DNA from: Phyllobacterium sp. 628
GTDB lineage: Bacteria; Pseudomonadota; Alphaproteobacteria; Rhizobiales; Rhizobiaceae
Length of the DNA: 64,000 nt
Assembly (NCBI RefSeq): GCF_014189505.1
Contig: NZ_CP050301.1
Span: forward strand, 1,805,501-1,869,500
Direction of reading: 5' to 3'
Part shown: in pieces, positions 8,396-17,146 of the stretch
Layout of the letters: every line of letters begins with the position of its first letter
How positions within the stretch are numbered: the stretch's first letter is position 1
Translations under genes and position numbers: made by a program
The notes under the pieces: model-generated
Seen by the model: only the letters and a program-made list of their open reading frames with translations
The model's database searches: none
Told to the model about the DNA's origin: nothing

Positions 8396-8457
8396 TGTGC
8401 AGGCACAACAATCGCGTCTCTGGCTAATAGGAGCCTCAAGATGAGGGGATTGTCAAC

Positions 8458-8471
8458 ATGAAACGTTTCAT
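8458..8471. promoter_or_regulatory. LacI-type operator O2
   Basis: Second perfect ATGAAACGTTTCAT palindrome. The 76-bp spacing is close to seven helical turns, which would put both sites on one DNA face and allow a looped repression complex. Confidence 0.82.
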
Positions 8472-8546
8472 ATTGGGAGAGAGTGATGAGATCATTACGA
8501 TTCAGAAGAAGCCGTGTGGGTGTGCTGCCGGATTTAATTGGCATCA

Positions 8547-8867
8547 CCATCGTGCGTGGTTCGACAAGCTCACCATGAGGGAGAGGGTTTGATTGCAAGG
8601 TGCCAAGCTGCAGCTTTGCAGAATGTGACTCCCACCCTCCCACTTGTGGGGAGGGTCGCTGCATAGCAGCGGGGTGGGGGTAATGATCGAGCAATTGAAT
8701 GTGTCAAACGTAAGCGTTCTTGTGCTTATTTTTTTATCCCCCCACCCCGGACCTGCGGTCCGACCCTCCCCACATTGGGGGAGGGTAAAGCGGTGTGCCG
8801 TTTGAGCATGAAGTGCGGTCATTATGCAGACCACCTATCTCCCTCATGGTGAGCTTGTCGAACCACG
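8547..8867. repeat. Composite repeat: family A arms (8547-8584, 8838-8867) around family B (8631-8790)
   Basis: The outer arms are inverted copies of the family A palindrome (GTGCGTGGTTCGACAAGCTC and its complement). Between them is a family B element of about 160 bp, with ACCCTCCCACTTGTGGGGAG at one side and CCGACCCTCCCCACATTGGG at the other; B itself folds into short GC-rich hairpins. B also occurs at 48541-48700 next to another A pair. B looks inserted into A here. No gene is seen in this gap apart from the operators at its edge. Confidence 0.8.
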
Positions 8868-8898
8868 GGCGACGCTCATGCACCAAAGAAATAGAACC

Positions 8899-9696
8899 TT
8901 ACAAATAATCTGCGACGCGATTGACCGCCCAGTGATAAAAACTGCCCTCGACGGGCGGCAGGTTTGTCGGCGCTTTCTTGTGGATGTGGAAGCCGATGAA
9001 ATCCGGATGGTTCAACGGTTCCAATCCATAGGCAGGATCGAAAATCCGTAGCGCATCGCGTGCGGTCCAGTAGTAAAAATTCTCTTTTGGCGCCCCGTCG
9101 TTGAAGAAGCTGTACTTCTTCGCCAGCCGCGAAATTCCGTCATTGGCAAAGGTTGTGATGCCAATGGTGGCAGGGGTGACTTTCTGGCCGGTCATGCGGA
9201 ACCACGCCGGGCGTAGCACCCGGCGACGGAAGCCGAGCCATGGCGGAACGATTTCTGTCCCTTGCATGTAATCGTCGAATTCCTTGATCACCGGATTGTC
9301 CGGCGGCAGGTACATGGCCGACACGCCAAGGCGGAAATAGTTTTCCCGTGCAAGGTAAGGCTTGTCAGTGGCCGGATGAAATTGCTTCATCATGTACATG
9401 TCGGTGTCGAGCCAGAGGCCCTGCTGCTTTTTCATCAAAGTCACGCGGAACAGGTCGCTGAACTGACCAATGACCCGGCCTTTGCCCTTGATATCGGGGA
9501 AATCAGGATCGATGCGCTGGAAATACTCTTTGCCCAAGATGGTCGAGGCATCATGCAACTCGATGGATTTCGGCAGATTTTCAATTTCCTCGAAGGCATA
9601 GAGTTTGACGCGCTGTCCGGTCATGACCATTGACGCAAGGCAGACGCGGTCAACCTCCCTCAAGCGGGGGCCGTACCAGAAGGTACAAATGTCCAT
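8899..9696 (-). CDS. Glycosyltransferase with DXD motif (Gly_transf_sug type)
   Basis: About 265 aa from the ATG at 9696 (MDICTFWYGPRLREVDRV). The key segment SDLFRVTLMKKQQGLWLDTD contains the metal- and nucleotide-sugar-binding DXD motif (DTD) typical of capsule and LPS transferases related to the alpha-1,6-mannosyltransferase OCH1 and Gb3 synthase. An acceptor-side segment with HPDFIGFHIHKKAP follows near the C-terminus. It probably adds a sugar to a surface polysaccharide in the cytoplasm. An in-frame start at 9807 would add 37 residues without family likeness. It stands alone on its strand. Confidence 0.82.
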   Translation of the reverse strand: MDICTFWYGPRLREVDRVCLASMVMTGQRVKLYAFEEIENLPKSIELHDASTILGKEYFQRIDPDFPDIKGKGRVIGQFSDLFRVTLMKKQQGLWLDTDMYMMKQFHPATDKPYLARENYFRLGVSAMYLPPDNPVIKEFDDYMQGTEIVPPWLGFRRRVLRPAWFRMTGQKVTPATIGITTFANDGISRLAKKYSFFNDGAPKENFYYWTARDALRIFDPAYGLEPLNHPDFIGFHIHKKAPTNLPPVEGSFYHWAVNRVADYL

Positions 9697-10138
9697 GAAA
9701 TTCTTTCCGAGAAATGAAATCTTTGAATTGGGCACGCATGTAGGCGCGTTCCCCCGCATGGTCAATGAGAATATTAGACTAAAGTCGTAGGCCTCATGGA
9801 GCGCCATGGCCGCATCCTGTTTGAATCGGGCGTTCCGGCTGGATCAATTTTCCACGGTTCGGGTTTTTTAAAAAAGTCAGACTCCCGCTTTCCACTTCGC
9901 TGGAATGATGTTCTTATAATCTGGCGTTCACAGCAATAAATTGGCGTGATTTTGGTCTGCCTTGTGAAACCATCCTTTTCTTCCCGCAAGGCGTTCCACT
10001 ATGGTTGCGGCGCATATCGGCACATCGTAAGAAGCCGAAAAATTGGATCGATATTTGTTGCGGTAGACAGGCATAATTCGGGAAGGCATCCTGCCGGAAT
10101 TGGCCAAGTTTTCAGCAACGCAGTGGATAGTGATTTTC
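9697..10138. other. Intergenic region upstream of cysD, no gene seen
   Basis: About 440 bases between divergent genes. It holds an AT-rich patch around 9865-9880 (TTTTTTAAAAAAG). I find no convincing reading frame, tRNA or repeat of families A-D. Promoters for both neighbours should lie here but I cannot place them with confidence. No cysH-like gene precedes cysD here. Confidence 0.5.
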
Positions 10139-11044
10139 ATGACCAAGAGCCTGACGCATCTGCAGCGTCTTGAAGCCGAAGCAATCCATATTTTCCGCGA
10201 GGTTGCCGCGACATTTTCCAAGCCGGTGATGCTGTATTCCATCGGCAAGGATTCGTCCGTCATGCTGCATCTGGCGATGAAGGCGTTCTATCCGGCCAAA
10301 CCACCGTTTCCTTTTCTGCACGTGGATACCACGTGGAAATTCAAGGAGATGATCGCATTTCGTGATTCAGAGGCTAAACGCCTTGGTTTCGATCTGCTGC
10401 TCCACAGCAATCAGGAAGGCATCGATCAGGGCATCAGCCCGTTCGTGCATGGCTCCAACACCCACACCCACATCATGAAGACCGTCGCCCTGCGGCAGGC
10501 GCTCGACAAATACGGCTTCGACGCTGCCTTTGGCGGCGCACGGCGCGACGAGGAAAAATCACGCGCCAAGGAGCGCATTTTCTCCTTCCGCAACGCCCAG
10601 CATTCCTGGGACCCGAAGAACCAGCGCCCGGAAATGTGGAAAATCTACAATACGCGTGTCGCCAAGGGCGAATCCATCCGCGTGTTCCCGATTTCCAATT
10701 GGACCGAACTTGATGTCTGGCAGTATATTCTGCAGGAGAACATTCCGATTGTGCCACTCTATTATGCGGCAAAACGGCCGGTGGTGGAACGCGATGGCAT
10801 GCTGATCATGCGCGATGACGAGCGCATGCAATTGCTGCCGGGCGAAGTGCTGGAGGAAAAGCTGGTGCGGTTTCGCACGCTGGGCTGCTATCCGCTGACC
10901 GGCGCAATTGAATCCGATGCAGTAACGCTGCCGGAAATCGTCAGCGAAATGCTGATCGCCCGCACCTCGGAACGGCAGGGACGCATGATCGACAAGGACG
11001 AGGCCGGGTCGATGGAGAAGAAGAAGCGCGAGGGCTATTTCTGA
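10139..11044 (+). CDS. cysD: Sulfate adenylyltransferase subunit 2
   Basis: 301 aa, the small catalytic subunit of ATP sulfurylase, which makes adenylylsulfate from sulfate and ATP together with CysN. The N-type ATP pyrophosphatase P-loop appears as [13 protein letters not shown] (about 34-46). Conserved [14 protein letters not shown] and the C-terminal [14 protein letters not shown] stretch follow. I choose the ATG at 10139 ([18 protein letters not shown]), which gives the usual family length. The stop codon overlaps the cysNC start (TGATG), so the two are translationally coupled. Confidence 0.96.
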   Translation: MTKSLTHLQRLEAEAIHIFREVAATFSKPVMLYSIGKDSSVMLHLAMKAFYPAKPPFPFLHVDTTWKFKEMIAFRDSEAKRLGFDLLLHSNQEGIDQGISPFVHGSNTHTHIMKTVALRQALDKYGFDAAFGGARRDEEKSRAKERIFSFRNAQHSWDPKNQRPEMWKIYNTRVAKGESIRVFPISNWTELDVWQYILQENIPIVPLYYAAKRPVVERDGMLIMRDDERMQLLPGEVLEEKLVRFRTLGCYPLTGAIESDAVTLPEIVSEMLIARTSERQGRMIDKDEAGSMEKKKREGYF

Positions 11045-12981
11045 TGAATACGATTGCCCCGATCGAGGCTTCCGCCGCCGAAGAAATCCGCGCCTATATG
11101 GCCGAACAGGAAAAGAAGTCGCTGCTGCGCTTTCTGACCTGCGGCTCCGTTGACGATGGCAAATCCACGCTGATTGGCCGTTTGCTCTATGATACCAAGC
11201 TGATCTTCGAAGACCAGCTGGCCGCGCTCCAAAATGACAGCCGCAAGCACGGTACCAATGGCGAGGATATCGACTTTGCACTGTTGGTAGACGGGCTCGA
11301 AGCCGAGCGCGAGCAGGGCATCACCATCGATGTTGCCTACCGTTTCTTCTCGACACCGAAGCGTAAATTCATCGTGGCTGATACACCGGGCCATGAGCAA
11401 TATACCCGCAACATGGCGACCGGCGCTTCCACGGCTGATCTCGCCATCGTGCTCGTTGATGCGCGGCAGGGTATTTTGCGGCAGACACGCCGCCACAGTT
11501 TTATTGCCTCGCTGCTTGGCATCCGCAACATCGTGCTGGCGGTCAACAAGATCGATCTTGTCGATTATTCGCAGGCGATCTTTGACAAGATCGTTGCCGA
11601 TTATCAGGAATTTGCCAGCTCACTCGGCTTTCTCTCGATCCAGCCTATTCCGCTGTCGGCGCGCTTCGGCGACAATGTGATTTCGGCATCCGTCAATATG
11701 CCGTGGTATAAGGGACCGGCACTGCTGGAACATCTTGAGACCGTACCGCTGGCGGATGCGGACCAGGATCGTCCGTTCCGGTTTCCGGTGCAATATGTCA
11801 ACCGGCCCAATCTCGACTTCCGCGGTTTTTCCGGCACCATCGCTTCCGGCACTGTGGCACCCGGCGATGAAGTGGTTGTTGCAAAGTCCGGCAAGGCATC
11901 GCGTGTCAAACGCGTTGTCACGCTCGATGGCGATCTCGACCGTGCGGTTGAGGGGCAGGCGGTCACGCTGGTTCTGGAGGACGAGGTGGAGGTCTCGCGC
12001 GGCAATATGCTGGTTGCGCCCGGTGCCCGCCCTGAAGTCGCTGATCAGTTCGCCGCGCATCTCGTCTGGTTTTCCGAACACGCCCTGATCCCTGGACGCT
12101 CCTATATCCTGCGCACGGAAACCGATCAGGCGACAGCCACGATCACGGACCTGAAATATCGAATCGATATCAACACCTTCGGGCAGGAAGCGGCCAAATC
12201 GCTTGATCTGAATGAAGTTGGCGTGGTCAACATTTCGGCGCAGGAACCGATTGCGTTCGATCCCTATAAATCCAACCGCTCGACCGGCTCGTTCATTCTT
12301 ATCGACCGCATTACCAATGCCACGGTCGGTGCCGGGATGATTGATTTCGGCCTGCGCCGCGCATCCAATGTGCACTGGCAGGCACTGGATGTAAGCAAGG
12401 AATCGCGTGCCAATCAGAAGAACCAGAAGCCGGCGGTGCTGTGGTTCACCGGCCTGTCGGGTTCGGGCAAATCGACGATTGCCAATCTGGTCGAAAAGCG
12501 ACTGTCATCGCTCGGCAAGCACACTTACATCCTCGACGGCGACAATGTCCGTCATGGCCTCAACCGCGATCTTGGCTTTACCGAAGAGGACCGGGTGGAG
12601 AATATCCGCCGAGTGGGAGAGGTCGCCAAGCTGATGGCCGACGCCGGGTTGATCGTACTTGTCTCGTTCATCTCGCCCTTCCGTTCGGAGCGCCGTATGG
12701 TGCGCGAACTCTTGGCCGATGGCGAGTTTCTTGAAGTGTTTGTCGATACGCCATTTGAGGAATGCGCCCGGCGCGATCCGAAGGGCCTCTATGCGAAGGC
12801 TCTGCGCGGCGAGATCAAGAATTTCACCGGCGTCGATTCGCCCTACGAGCCGCCGGAAAGTCCGGAATTGCATCTGCGCACGGTCGGCCGGACAACCGAA
12901 GAGCTCGCATCGGAAGTGGAAAAGCTGCTGACTGATCACGGCATCATTTTCAACTACGATCAAAGCTCCTGGTCGATTTAG
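11044..12981 (+). CDS. cysN/C: Bifunctional sulfate adenylyltransferase subunit 1 / adenylylsulfate kinase
   Basis: 645 aa fusion, NodQ-like. The N-terminal EF-Tu-like GTPase (CysN) has G1 GSVDDGKST (34-42), G3 DTPGHEQY (about 113-120) and G4 NKID (about 167-170), then beta-barrel domains. The C-terminal APS kinase (CysC) begins at about 460 with P-loop GLSGSGKST (470-478) and contains [15 protein letters not shown] and the lid region. It couples GTP hydrolysis to APS synthesis and then phosphorylates APS to PAPS. The fused form is usual in rhizobia. It lies in an operon with cysD and probably cysQ, from which it is separated by a family C repeat. Confidence 0.96.
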   Translation: MNTIAPIEASAAEEIRAYMAEQEKKSLLRFLTCGSVDDGKSTLIGRLLYDTKLIFEDQLAALQNDSRKHGTNGEDIDFALLVDGLEAEREQGITIDVAYRFFSTPKRKFIVADTPGHEQYTRNMATGASTADLAIVLVDARQGILRQTRRHSFIASLLGIRNIVLAVNKIDLVDYSQAIFDKIVADYQEFASSLGFLSIQPIPLSARFGDNVISASVNMPWYKGPALLEHLETVPLADADQDRPFRFPVQYVNRPNLDFRGFSGTIASGTVAPGDEVVVAKSGKASRVKRVVTLDGDLDRAVEGQAVTLVLEDEVEVSRGNMLVAPGARPEVADQFAAHLVWFSEHALIPGRSYILRTETDQATATITDLKYRIDINTFGQEAAKSLDLNEVGVVNISAQEPIAFDPYKSNRSTGSFILIDRITNATVGAGMIDFGLRRASNVHWQALDVSKESRANQKNQKPAVLWFTGLSGSGKSTIANLVEKRLSSLGKHTYILDGDNVRHGLNRDLGFTEEDRVENIRRVGEVAKLMADAGLIVLVSFISPFRSERRMVRELLADGEFLEVFVDTPFEECARRDPKGLYAKALRGEIKNFTGVDSPYEPPESPELHLRTVGRTTEELASEVEKLLTDHGIIFNYDQSSWSI

Positions 12982-12996
12982 GTGATGGGAGTATCG

Positions 12997-13224
12997 TTCA
13001 CCCCCCTCCGTCCTGTCGGTTCCCGGGGCGAGCCACGGGTCTCGCCCGTCCTTCGGACCCCCCGCAATGGCGGAGATCAGCCGTCAGAACCGTTTCGATC
13101 AGTTCTGAACAATTGCAAAGTTAGCGATCATCCCGATGTCAATGTGATCTCCCCCTTGTGGGGGGTCCGAAGGACGGGCGAGACCCGTGGCTCGCCCCGG
13201 AAAGCGACAGGGCAGAGGGGGGTG
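12997..13224. repeat. Repeat family C, copy 1, with an inner 39-bp perfect inverted repeat
   Basis: Outer ends TTCACCCCCCTCCG and GGCAGAGGGGGGTG are inverted. Unlike copies 2 and 3 it carries an additional inner pair, 13025-13063 and 13160-13198, which are perfect 39-bp inverted complements (GGGGCGAGCCACGGGTCTCG at the left). In RNA this would be a very stable stem between cysNC and cysQ. The purine-rich right end stands 5-10 nt before the cysQ start codon. Confidence 0.85.
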
Positions 13225-13225
13225 T

Positions 13226-14047
13226 ATGACCCTCACCTCAATTACCCTCCCTCCCATCAATCACGCAATCTTGCTTCACACATTCGAAATAACGGCCATT
13301 GCTGCCGGTCAGGAAATCCTGCGTATCTATACCGAGGGCTGCGACTTTGAGTTGAAAGACGACAAGTCGCCGGTGACAGAAGCCGATCACGCTGCCGAAG
13401 CAATCATTCTGGCTGCATTGCACAGGACAACGCCTGATATTCCCGTGGTTGCCGAGGAGGAAATCTCCGGTGGACATGTGCCCGGCGATCTTGGTGCGCG
13501 GTTTTATCTGGTCGATCCGCTTGATGGAACGCGCGAGTTCGTCAGCCGAAACGGCGATTTCACGGTCAATATTGCGCTGATCGAGCACGGTATTCCGGTT
13601 CTGGGCGTGGTCTACGCGCCGGTACGCGGTGTGCTGTTCATCGGCGGACCCGGTGGCGCGGAAGAAGTCAGCATAGCCGAAGACGGGTCTGTCACCGCGC
13701 GCAAGGCAATAGCGTGCCGTACGCCGCCGAATGAACTCATTGCTGTTGCCAGCCGCTCGCACCGTACCCCCGAAACCGACGCCTATCTCGAAGATTTCAA
13801 TATTGCCGACTGCGTGTCTGTCGGATCGTCATTGAAATTCGGCCTGCTGGCGCGGGGCGAGGCAGACATATATCCGCGTTTTGGCCGGACGATGGAATGG
13901 GATACGGCTGCTGGCGATGCAGTCTTGCGCGCTGCCGGAGGCATGACGCTGACGTTGGATGGCAAGCCGCTCACCTATGGCCGCCGCAACCAAGCTGACG
14001 ATGCCGATTTCGCCAATCCCCATTTTGTGGCGCGTGGACGATTGTAA
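13226..14047 (+). CDS. cysQ: 3'(2'),5'-bisphosphate nucleotidase CysQ
   Basis: 273 aa, inositol-monophosphatase-like fold. It removes the 3'-phosphate from PAP or PAPS, by-products of sulfate assimilation. Metal-site motifs are visible: Glu-rich VVAEEEIS (about 73-80), DPLDGTREF (about 96-104) and the C-terminal EWDTAAGDAVLRAAGG. I choose the ATG at 13226; the Shine-Dalgarno-like GAGGGGGG just before it belongs to the end of repeat family C. Its position after cysD-cysNC fits the pathway. Confidence 0.93.
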   Translation: MTLTSITLPPINHAILLHTFEITAIAAGQEILRIYTEGCDFELKDDKSPVTEADHAAEAIILAALHRTTPDIPVVAEEEISGGHVPGDLGARFYLVDPLDGTREFVSRNGDFTVNIALIEHGIPVLGVVYAPVRGVLFIGGPGGAEEVSIAEDGSVTARKAIACRTPPNELIAVASRSHRTPETDAYLEDFNIADCVSVGSSLKFGLLARGEADIYPRFGRTMEWDTAAGDAVLRAAGGMTLTLDGKPLTYGRRNQADDADFANPHFVARGRL

Positions 14048-14061
14048 TTTGCTGGCAATAC

Positions 14062-14221
14062 CATTGTGCGTGGTTCGACTAGCTCACCATGAGGGAAAGG
14101 GTTGGCTGCAAAGCTAACCGGATGTGTCGCAGAACGCGTTTATCCGCCAATCGTATTCCCAATATAGCTGCCTGCAGTCCTCCATCTCCCTCATGGTGAG
14201 CTAGTCGAACCACGCACGATG
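14062..14221. repeat. Repeat family A, inverted pair (14062-14096 / 14187-14221)
   Basis: Two 35-bp arms, inverted complements at 34 of 35 positions, around about 90 bases. The arm centre reads GACTAGCTC on the left and GAGCTAGTC on the right; other pairs have GACAAGCTC/GAGCTTGTC or GACGGGCTC/GAGCCCGTC. The element lies between the 3' ends of cysQ and the convergent permease gene. Confidence 0.88.
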
Positions 14222-14242
14222 CTGATGCAATCTGACTATCAC

Positions 14243-15262
14243 CTACCCCGGGCGCTTTCGCAGCAAAATCGTCACCACGAAAAATGCGCCCACCGAGCTT
14301 GTTACAATGCCAATCGGCAGTTCCTGCGGTGCCAAGAGCAATCTTGCGGCCAGATCGCTCAAAAGGATCAGCATGGCTCCGAGCAGGGCGCAGGTGACGA
14401 TCAGCCCCGCATGCAGCTGACCGGAAAAACGGCGGGCAATATGCGGGATCATCAACCCGACAAAGCCGATCACCCCGGCGACCGAGACGAAAATCGCCGT
14501 GGAAAAAGCGCAGACGATAAACACCGTGTTGCGGATGCGCGTGACGCGGATGCCAAGGCTTTCGGCGGTGTTTTCGCCCGCCAGCAGCGCATCAAGTTTG
14601 CGATGGTTGTACAGCGCGTAAATCAGGATTGCCGCGAGGCCGGCGAGGGCGAGAGGCAGGTTTTCCCAGCGGGCAAGGCCAAGACCGCCAAGCGTCCAGA
14701 ACATCACGGAATGAGCGGCGCGCTGGTCGCCGGCGAAAACCATATAATTGGTCAGCGCCGCAAACAGGAAGGAGACGGCGAGGCCTGCGAGGATCAGCCG
14801 TTCCGGCCCTTGTCCCTGCACGCGCCGTACGAGAAGCAGCACCACAATGGCCGCCAGCATACCGCCGCAAAACGCGGCAATCGGCAGAGTCCAGATGCCG
14901 AACCGATCGCCGATGACGGTGATGACCGAAACGGCGCCTGCCGCCGCGCCATTGGAAAGGCCGAACAGGAACGGATCAGCCAGATCGTTGCGGGTGACGG
15001 TCTGCAGCAGCGCGCCGATAATGCCGAGCCCTGCACCAACACAGATGGCAAGGATGACCCGTGGCAGACGCAGATCGACAATGATCTTGCCGACAGGTCC
15101 ACTGACGGGGGTATCGGAAAGCCCGGCGGCATGGGTGAGGGCGCGCAATACGTCGCCCAGTGGAATAACCGTTGCACCATAGGCAATGGATACGAGGGCG
15201 AGGGCCAGAATGGCCGTCACCCCCGTGATCAGTGTCAGATGCTGACGGATATGCCGATGCAC
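14243..15262 (-). CDS. FecCD/BtuC-type ABC transporter permease
   Basis: 339 aa, ten or so transmembrane segments, family of iron-siderophore, haem and cobalamin permeases. Typical stretches are LRLPRVILAICVGAGLGIIG, the loop DPFLFGLSNGAAAGA and the C-terminal GVIGFVGLMIPHIARR. It starts with GTG at 15262 directly after the stop codon of the binding-protein gene (TGAGTG), so translation is coupled. Third gene of the operon ATPase - binding protein - permease. The substrate is a metal chelate or corrinoid; see the riboswitch and the Zur-like palindrome upstream. Confidence 0.92.
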   Translation of the reverse strand: MHRHIRQHLTLITGVTAILALALVSIAYGATVIPLGDVLRALTHAAGLSDTPVSGPVGKIIVDLRLPRVILAICVGAGLGIIGALLQTVTRNDLADPFLFGLSNGAAAGAVSVITVIGDRFGIWTLPIAAFCGGMLAAIVVLLLVRRVQGQGPERLILAGLAVSFLFAALTNYMVFAGDQRAAHSVMFWTLGGLGLARWENLPLALAGLAAILIYALYNHRKLDALLAGENTAESLGIRVTRIRNTVFIVCAFSTAIFVSVAGVIGFVGLMIPHIARRFSGQLHAGLIVTCALLGAMLILLSDLAARLLLAPQELPIGIVTSSVGAFFVVTILLRKRPG

Positions 15263-16210
15263 TCAGAACGCTTCCGGATGCATGGCCTTGGCCATTTTTT
15301 CAATCGCTTCGATATTGGCCGGGCCGGGTGTCAATTCCGCATAGCGCAGGGCGACGAAGCGGTTGTTCTTGACCGCATCGGTCTCTTTCATCGCGGGATG
15401 GGATTTGAGGAAGTCGAGCAATTTCTGGTAGCCCGCATCATCCTGATAATCCAGCAGGACGAGGAATTCCGGATTGCGCGTCGCCACGGTTTCCCACGAT
15501 GTAGTGCCCCAGCTGGTGTCAAGGTCAGCCATGATATTAGTGCCGCCAGCTTCGGTGATCATTGCCGTCGGAATGGCGAACTTGCCAGCGGTAAACGGCT
15601 TATCCTCACCGGAATCGTAGAGGAATACGCGGGTGCCGCTCTTGTCGCCTATTTTTGTCTTCAGGTCGGCAAGCTCTGATTTCCAGCCGCTGACGAGCTT
15701 GTCTGCCTCTGCTTCCTTGCCGAAAATCTTGCCGAGCTTTTCCATGTCGCCATAGAGCAGATCCATGGAGGCGGCAGGACGGTTCTTGTCGAGATGAATG
15801 CAGCTCTCGGTCAGTTCCAGCGTCTTGATGCCATGCGGCGCGAGTGTGTCGGGTGTGACTTCGCCGCCCGGCTTCATGCCGTAGTTCCATCCGGCAAAGA
15901 AGAAGTCGGGTTCAGCCGCGATGAGGTTTTCGAGCGTCGGATATTTGGGGGCAAGTTCCGGAATGGATCCCTGCTGCTGCTTGAAGGCGTCATCCAGCTT
16001 GTACCAGCCGGTAATGCCGGAAACGCCAACCATGGAGGGTTGAAGATGCAGGGCGAAGGCCATTTCGCTCATGTTGATGTCCTGCACAACCGCGCGCTTG
16101 GGCGCTGCATCAAAGGTCAGGGGCTTGCCGCAACTGTCCACAGTGACGGGAAACGCCCATGCGGGTGCGGACAGCGCCGACAATGCGAGCGCGAGCAGGG
16201 TTCTTTTCAT
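15263..16210 (-). CDS. Periplasmic binding protein of FecCD/BtuF type
   Basis: 315 aa from the ATG at 16210, with a Sec signal peptide (KRTLLALALSALSAPAWA, cleavage before FPVTV). The mature protein is Peripla_BP_2 (COG0614): VTVDSCGKPLTFDAAPKRAV, NLIAAEPDFFFAGWNYGM and WETVATRNPEFLVLLDYQ are typical. It contains two Cys (Cys28 in VDSCGK, and one in LTESCIHLD) that may form a disulfide. It would capture cobalamin, haem or a metal chelate. The start codon overlaps the ATPase stop (TGATG). No TonB-dependent receptor is encoded alongside. Confidence 0.9.
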   Translation of the reverse strand: MKRTLLALALSALSAPAWAFPVTVDSCGKPLTFDAAPKRAVVQDINMSEMAFALHLQPSMVGVSGITGWYKLDDAFKQQQGSIPELAPKYPTLENLIAAEPDFFFAGWNYGMKPGGEVTPDTLAPHGIKTLELTESCIHLDKNRPAASMDLLYGDMEKLGKIFGKEAEADKLVSGWKSELADLKTKIGDKSGTRVFLYDSGEDKPFTAGKFAIPTAMITEAGGTNIMADLDTSWGTTSWETVATRNPEFLVLLDYQDDAGYQKLLDFLKSHPAMKETDAVKNNRFVALRYAELTPGPANIEAIEKMAKAMHPEAF

Positions 16211-17019
16211 CAAATTCTCCGTAGCTGGGCAGAGTGTGCTGTTTTTATTGGTTCCGGTGCTTCGAACACCATGAGGTCACGGTCCTGGGAGGGATGCCGC
16301 AAACGCAGAACATCAAGGTCGAAGACATCGCTGACGATGCGCGGCGTCAACGTTTCATCGGGCGTGCCTGCGGCCACCAGTTGCGCTGCATGCATGACGG
16401 CAACATGGGTGGCGAAAGGCGCAACCAGCGGCAGGTCATGCAGCACGGCTATCGTCGTTACGTTGAGGCCGGTGACAAGGGCCAGTAGTTCGCTGCGCGC
16501 CTTGGGGTCAAGATGATTGGTGGGTTCATCTAGAAAGAGAACTTCCGGTTGTTGAGCAATCGCGCGGGCGAGTTGCACGCGCTGCCTTTCGCCGCCGGAA
16601 AGCGAGCCGATGGGGCGGCGGGCAAACTGGGCGATGCGGGCGCGGAACAGGGCTTCGGCGACAATCTCGCGGTCACGTGCCCGGGTGAAGCTGCCGAGAT
16701 GCGGAATACGGCCAAGCGAAACATAATCTTCCACCAGCAATTGCTGGTCAGGCGTATCGGTCTGGCCGACAAAGGCAAATTGCCGTGCGCGTTCCCTCGG
16801 CGTCAGGCCGCCAAGTTTACTGCCATTGAGATGAATGTCGCCGGAGGACGGGCGGAGCAAGCCGGCCAGCATGCGCAGCAGGGTGGATTTTCCCGCACCG
16901 TTCGGTCCGATAATGGCAAGACGGGCGCCGCGCTCGATGCTAAGCGACACGTCATCGACAAGTGTCTGGCCGGACGTGCGATAACTCACCTCATCGGCAT
17001 GCATGATCATGTGATGCAT
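16210..17019 (-). CDS. ABC transporter ATP-binding protein, FecE/BtuD type
   Basis: About 269 aa. Walker A is IIGPNGAGKSTLLRML, the signature is GSLSGGERQRVQLARAI, and Walker B is VLFLDEPTNHLDPKAR with the switch His in VLHDL. It energises uptake through the permease encoded two genes downstream. Start is uncertain: ATG at 17019 gives MHHMIMHADEVSYRT, like other family members; ATG at 17052 has GGGA upstream; TTG at 17094 is also open. A promoter with a Zur-like palindrome lies at 17108-17135. Confidence 0.9.
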   Translation of the reverse strand: MHHMIMHADEVSYRTSGQTLVDDVSLSIERGARLAIIGPNGAGKSTLLRMLAGLLRPSSGDIHLNGSKLGGLTPRERARQFAFVGQTDTPDQQLLVEDYVSLGRIPHLGSFTRARDREIVAEALFRARIAQFARRPIGSLSGGERQRVQLARAIAQQPEVLFLDEPTNHLDPKARSELLALVTGLNVTTIAVLHDLPLVAPFATHVAVMHAAQLVAAGTPDETLTPRIVSDVFDLDVLRLRHPSQDRDLMVFEAPEPIKTAHSAQLRRI

Positions 17020-17107
17020 CGACAGATTTCCGTGGCTGCAATCTAGGCACATGGTGACAATTCCCGGAACAAGGAGATGGACAACGCCGGGCAAGGCGCA
17101 GCGTTTT

Positions 17108-17135
17108 CGTATAGTAACGTTATAACATTAGTCAA
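17108..17135 (-). promoter_or_regulatory. Putative promoter of the chelate ABC operon with a Zur-like palindrome
   Basis: On the minus strand a -35-like TTGACT (17135-17130) and a -10-like TATACG (17113-17108) are separated by 16 nt. The spacer is largely taken up by GTAACGTTATAACATTAG (plus strand 17114-17131), a near-palindrome centred on GTTATAAC. From memory it resembles alphaproteobacterial Zur sites. A repressor bound here would block the polymerase directly. The function is inferred from pattern and position only. Confidence 0.5.
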
Positions 17136-17146
17136 TGCTGAATATG

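Noticed and set aside
14219..15679. 486-codon frame on the plus strand opposite the FecCD-type permease and binding protein
   Set aside because: The longest antisense frame in the window. Composition (His, Gln, Arg) is that of reversed hydrophobic codons, and the opposite strand has unmistakable domains.
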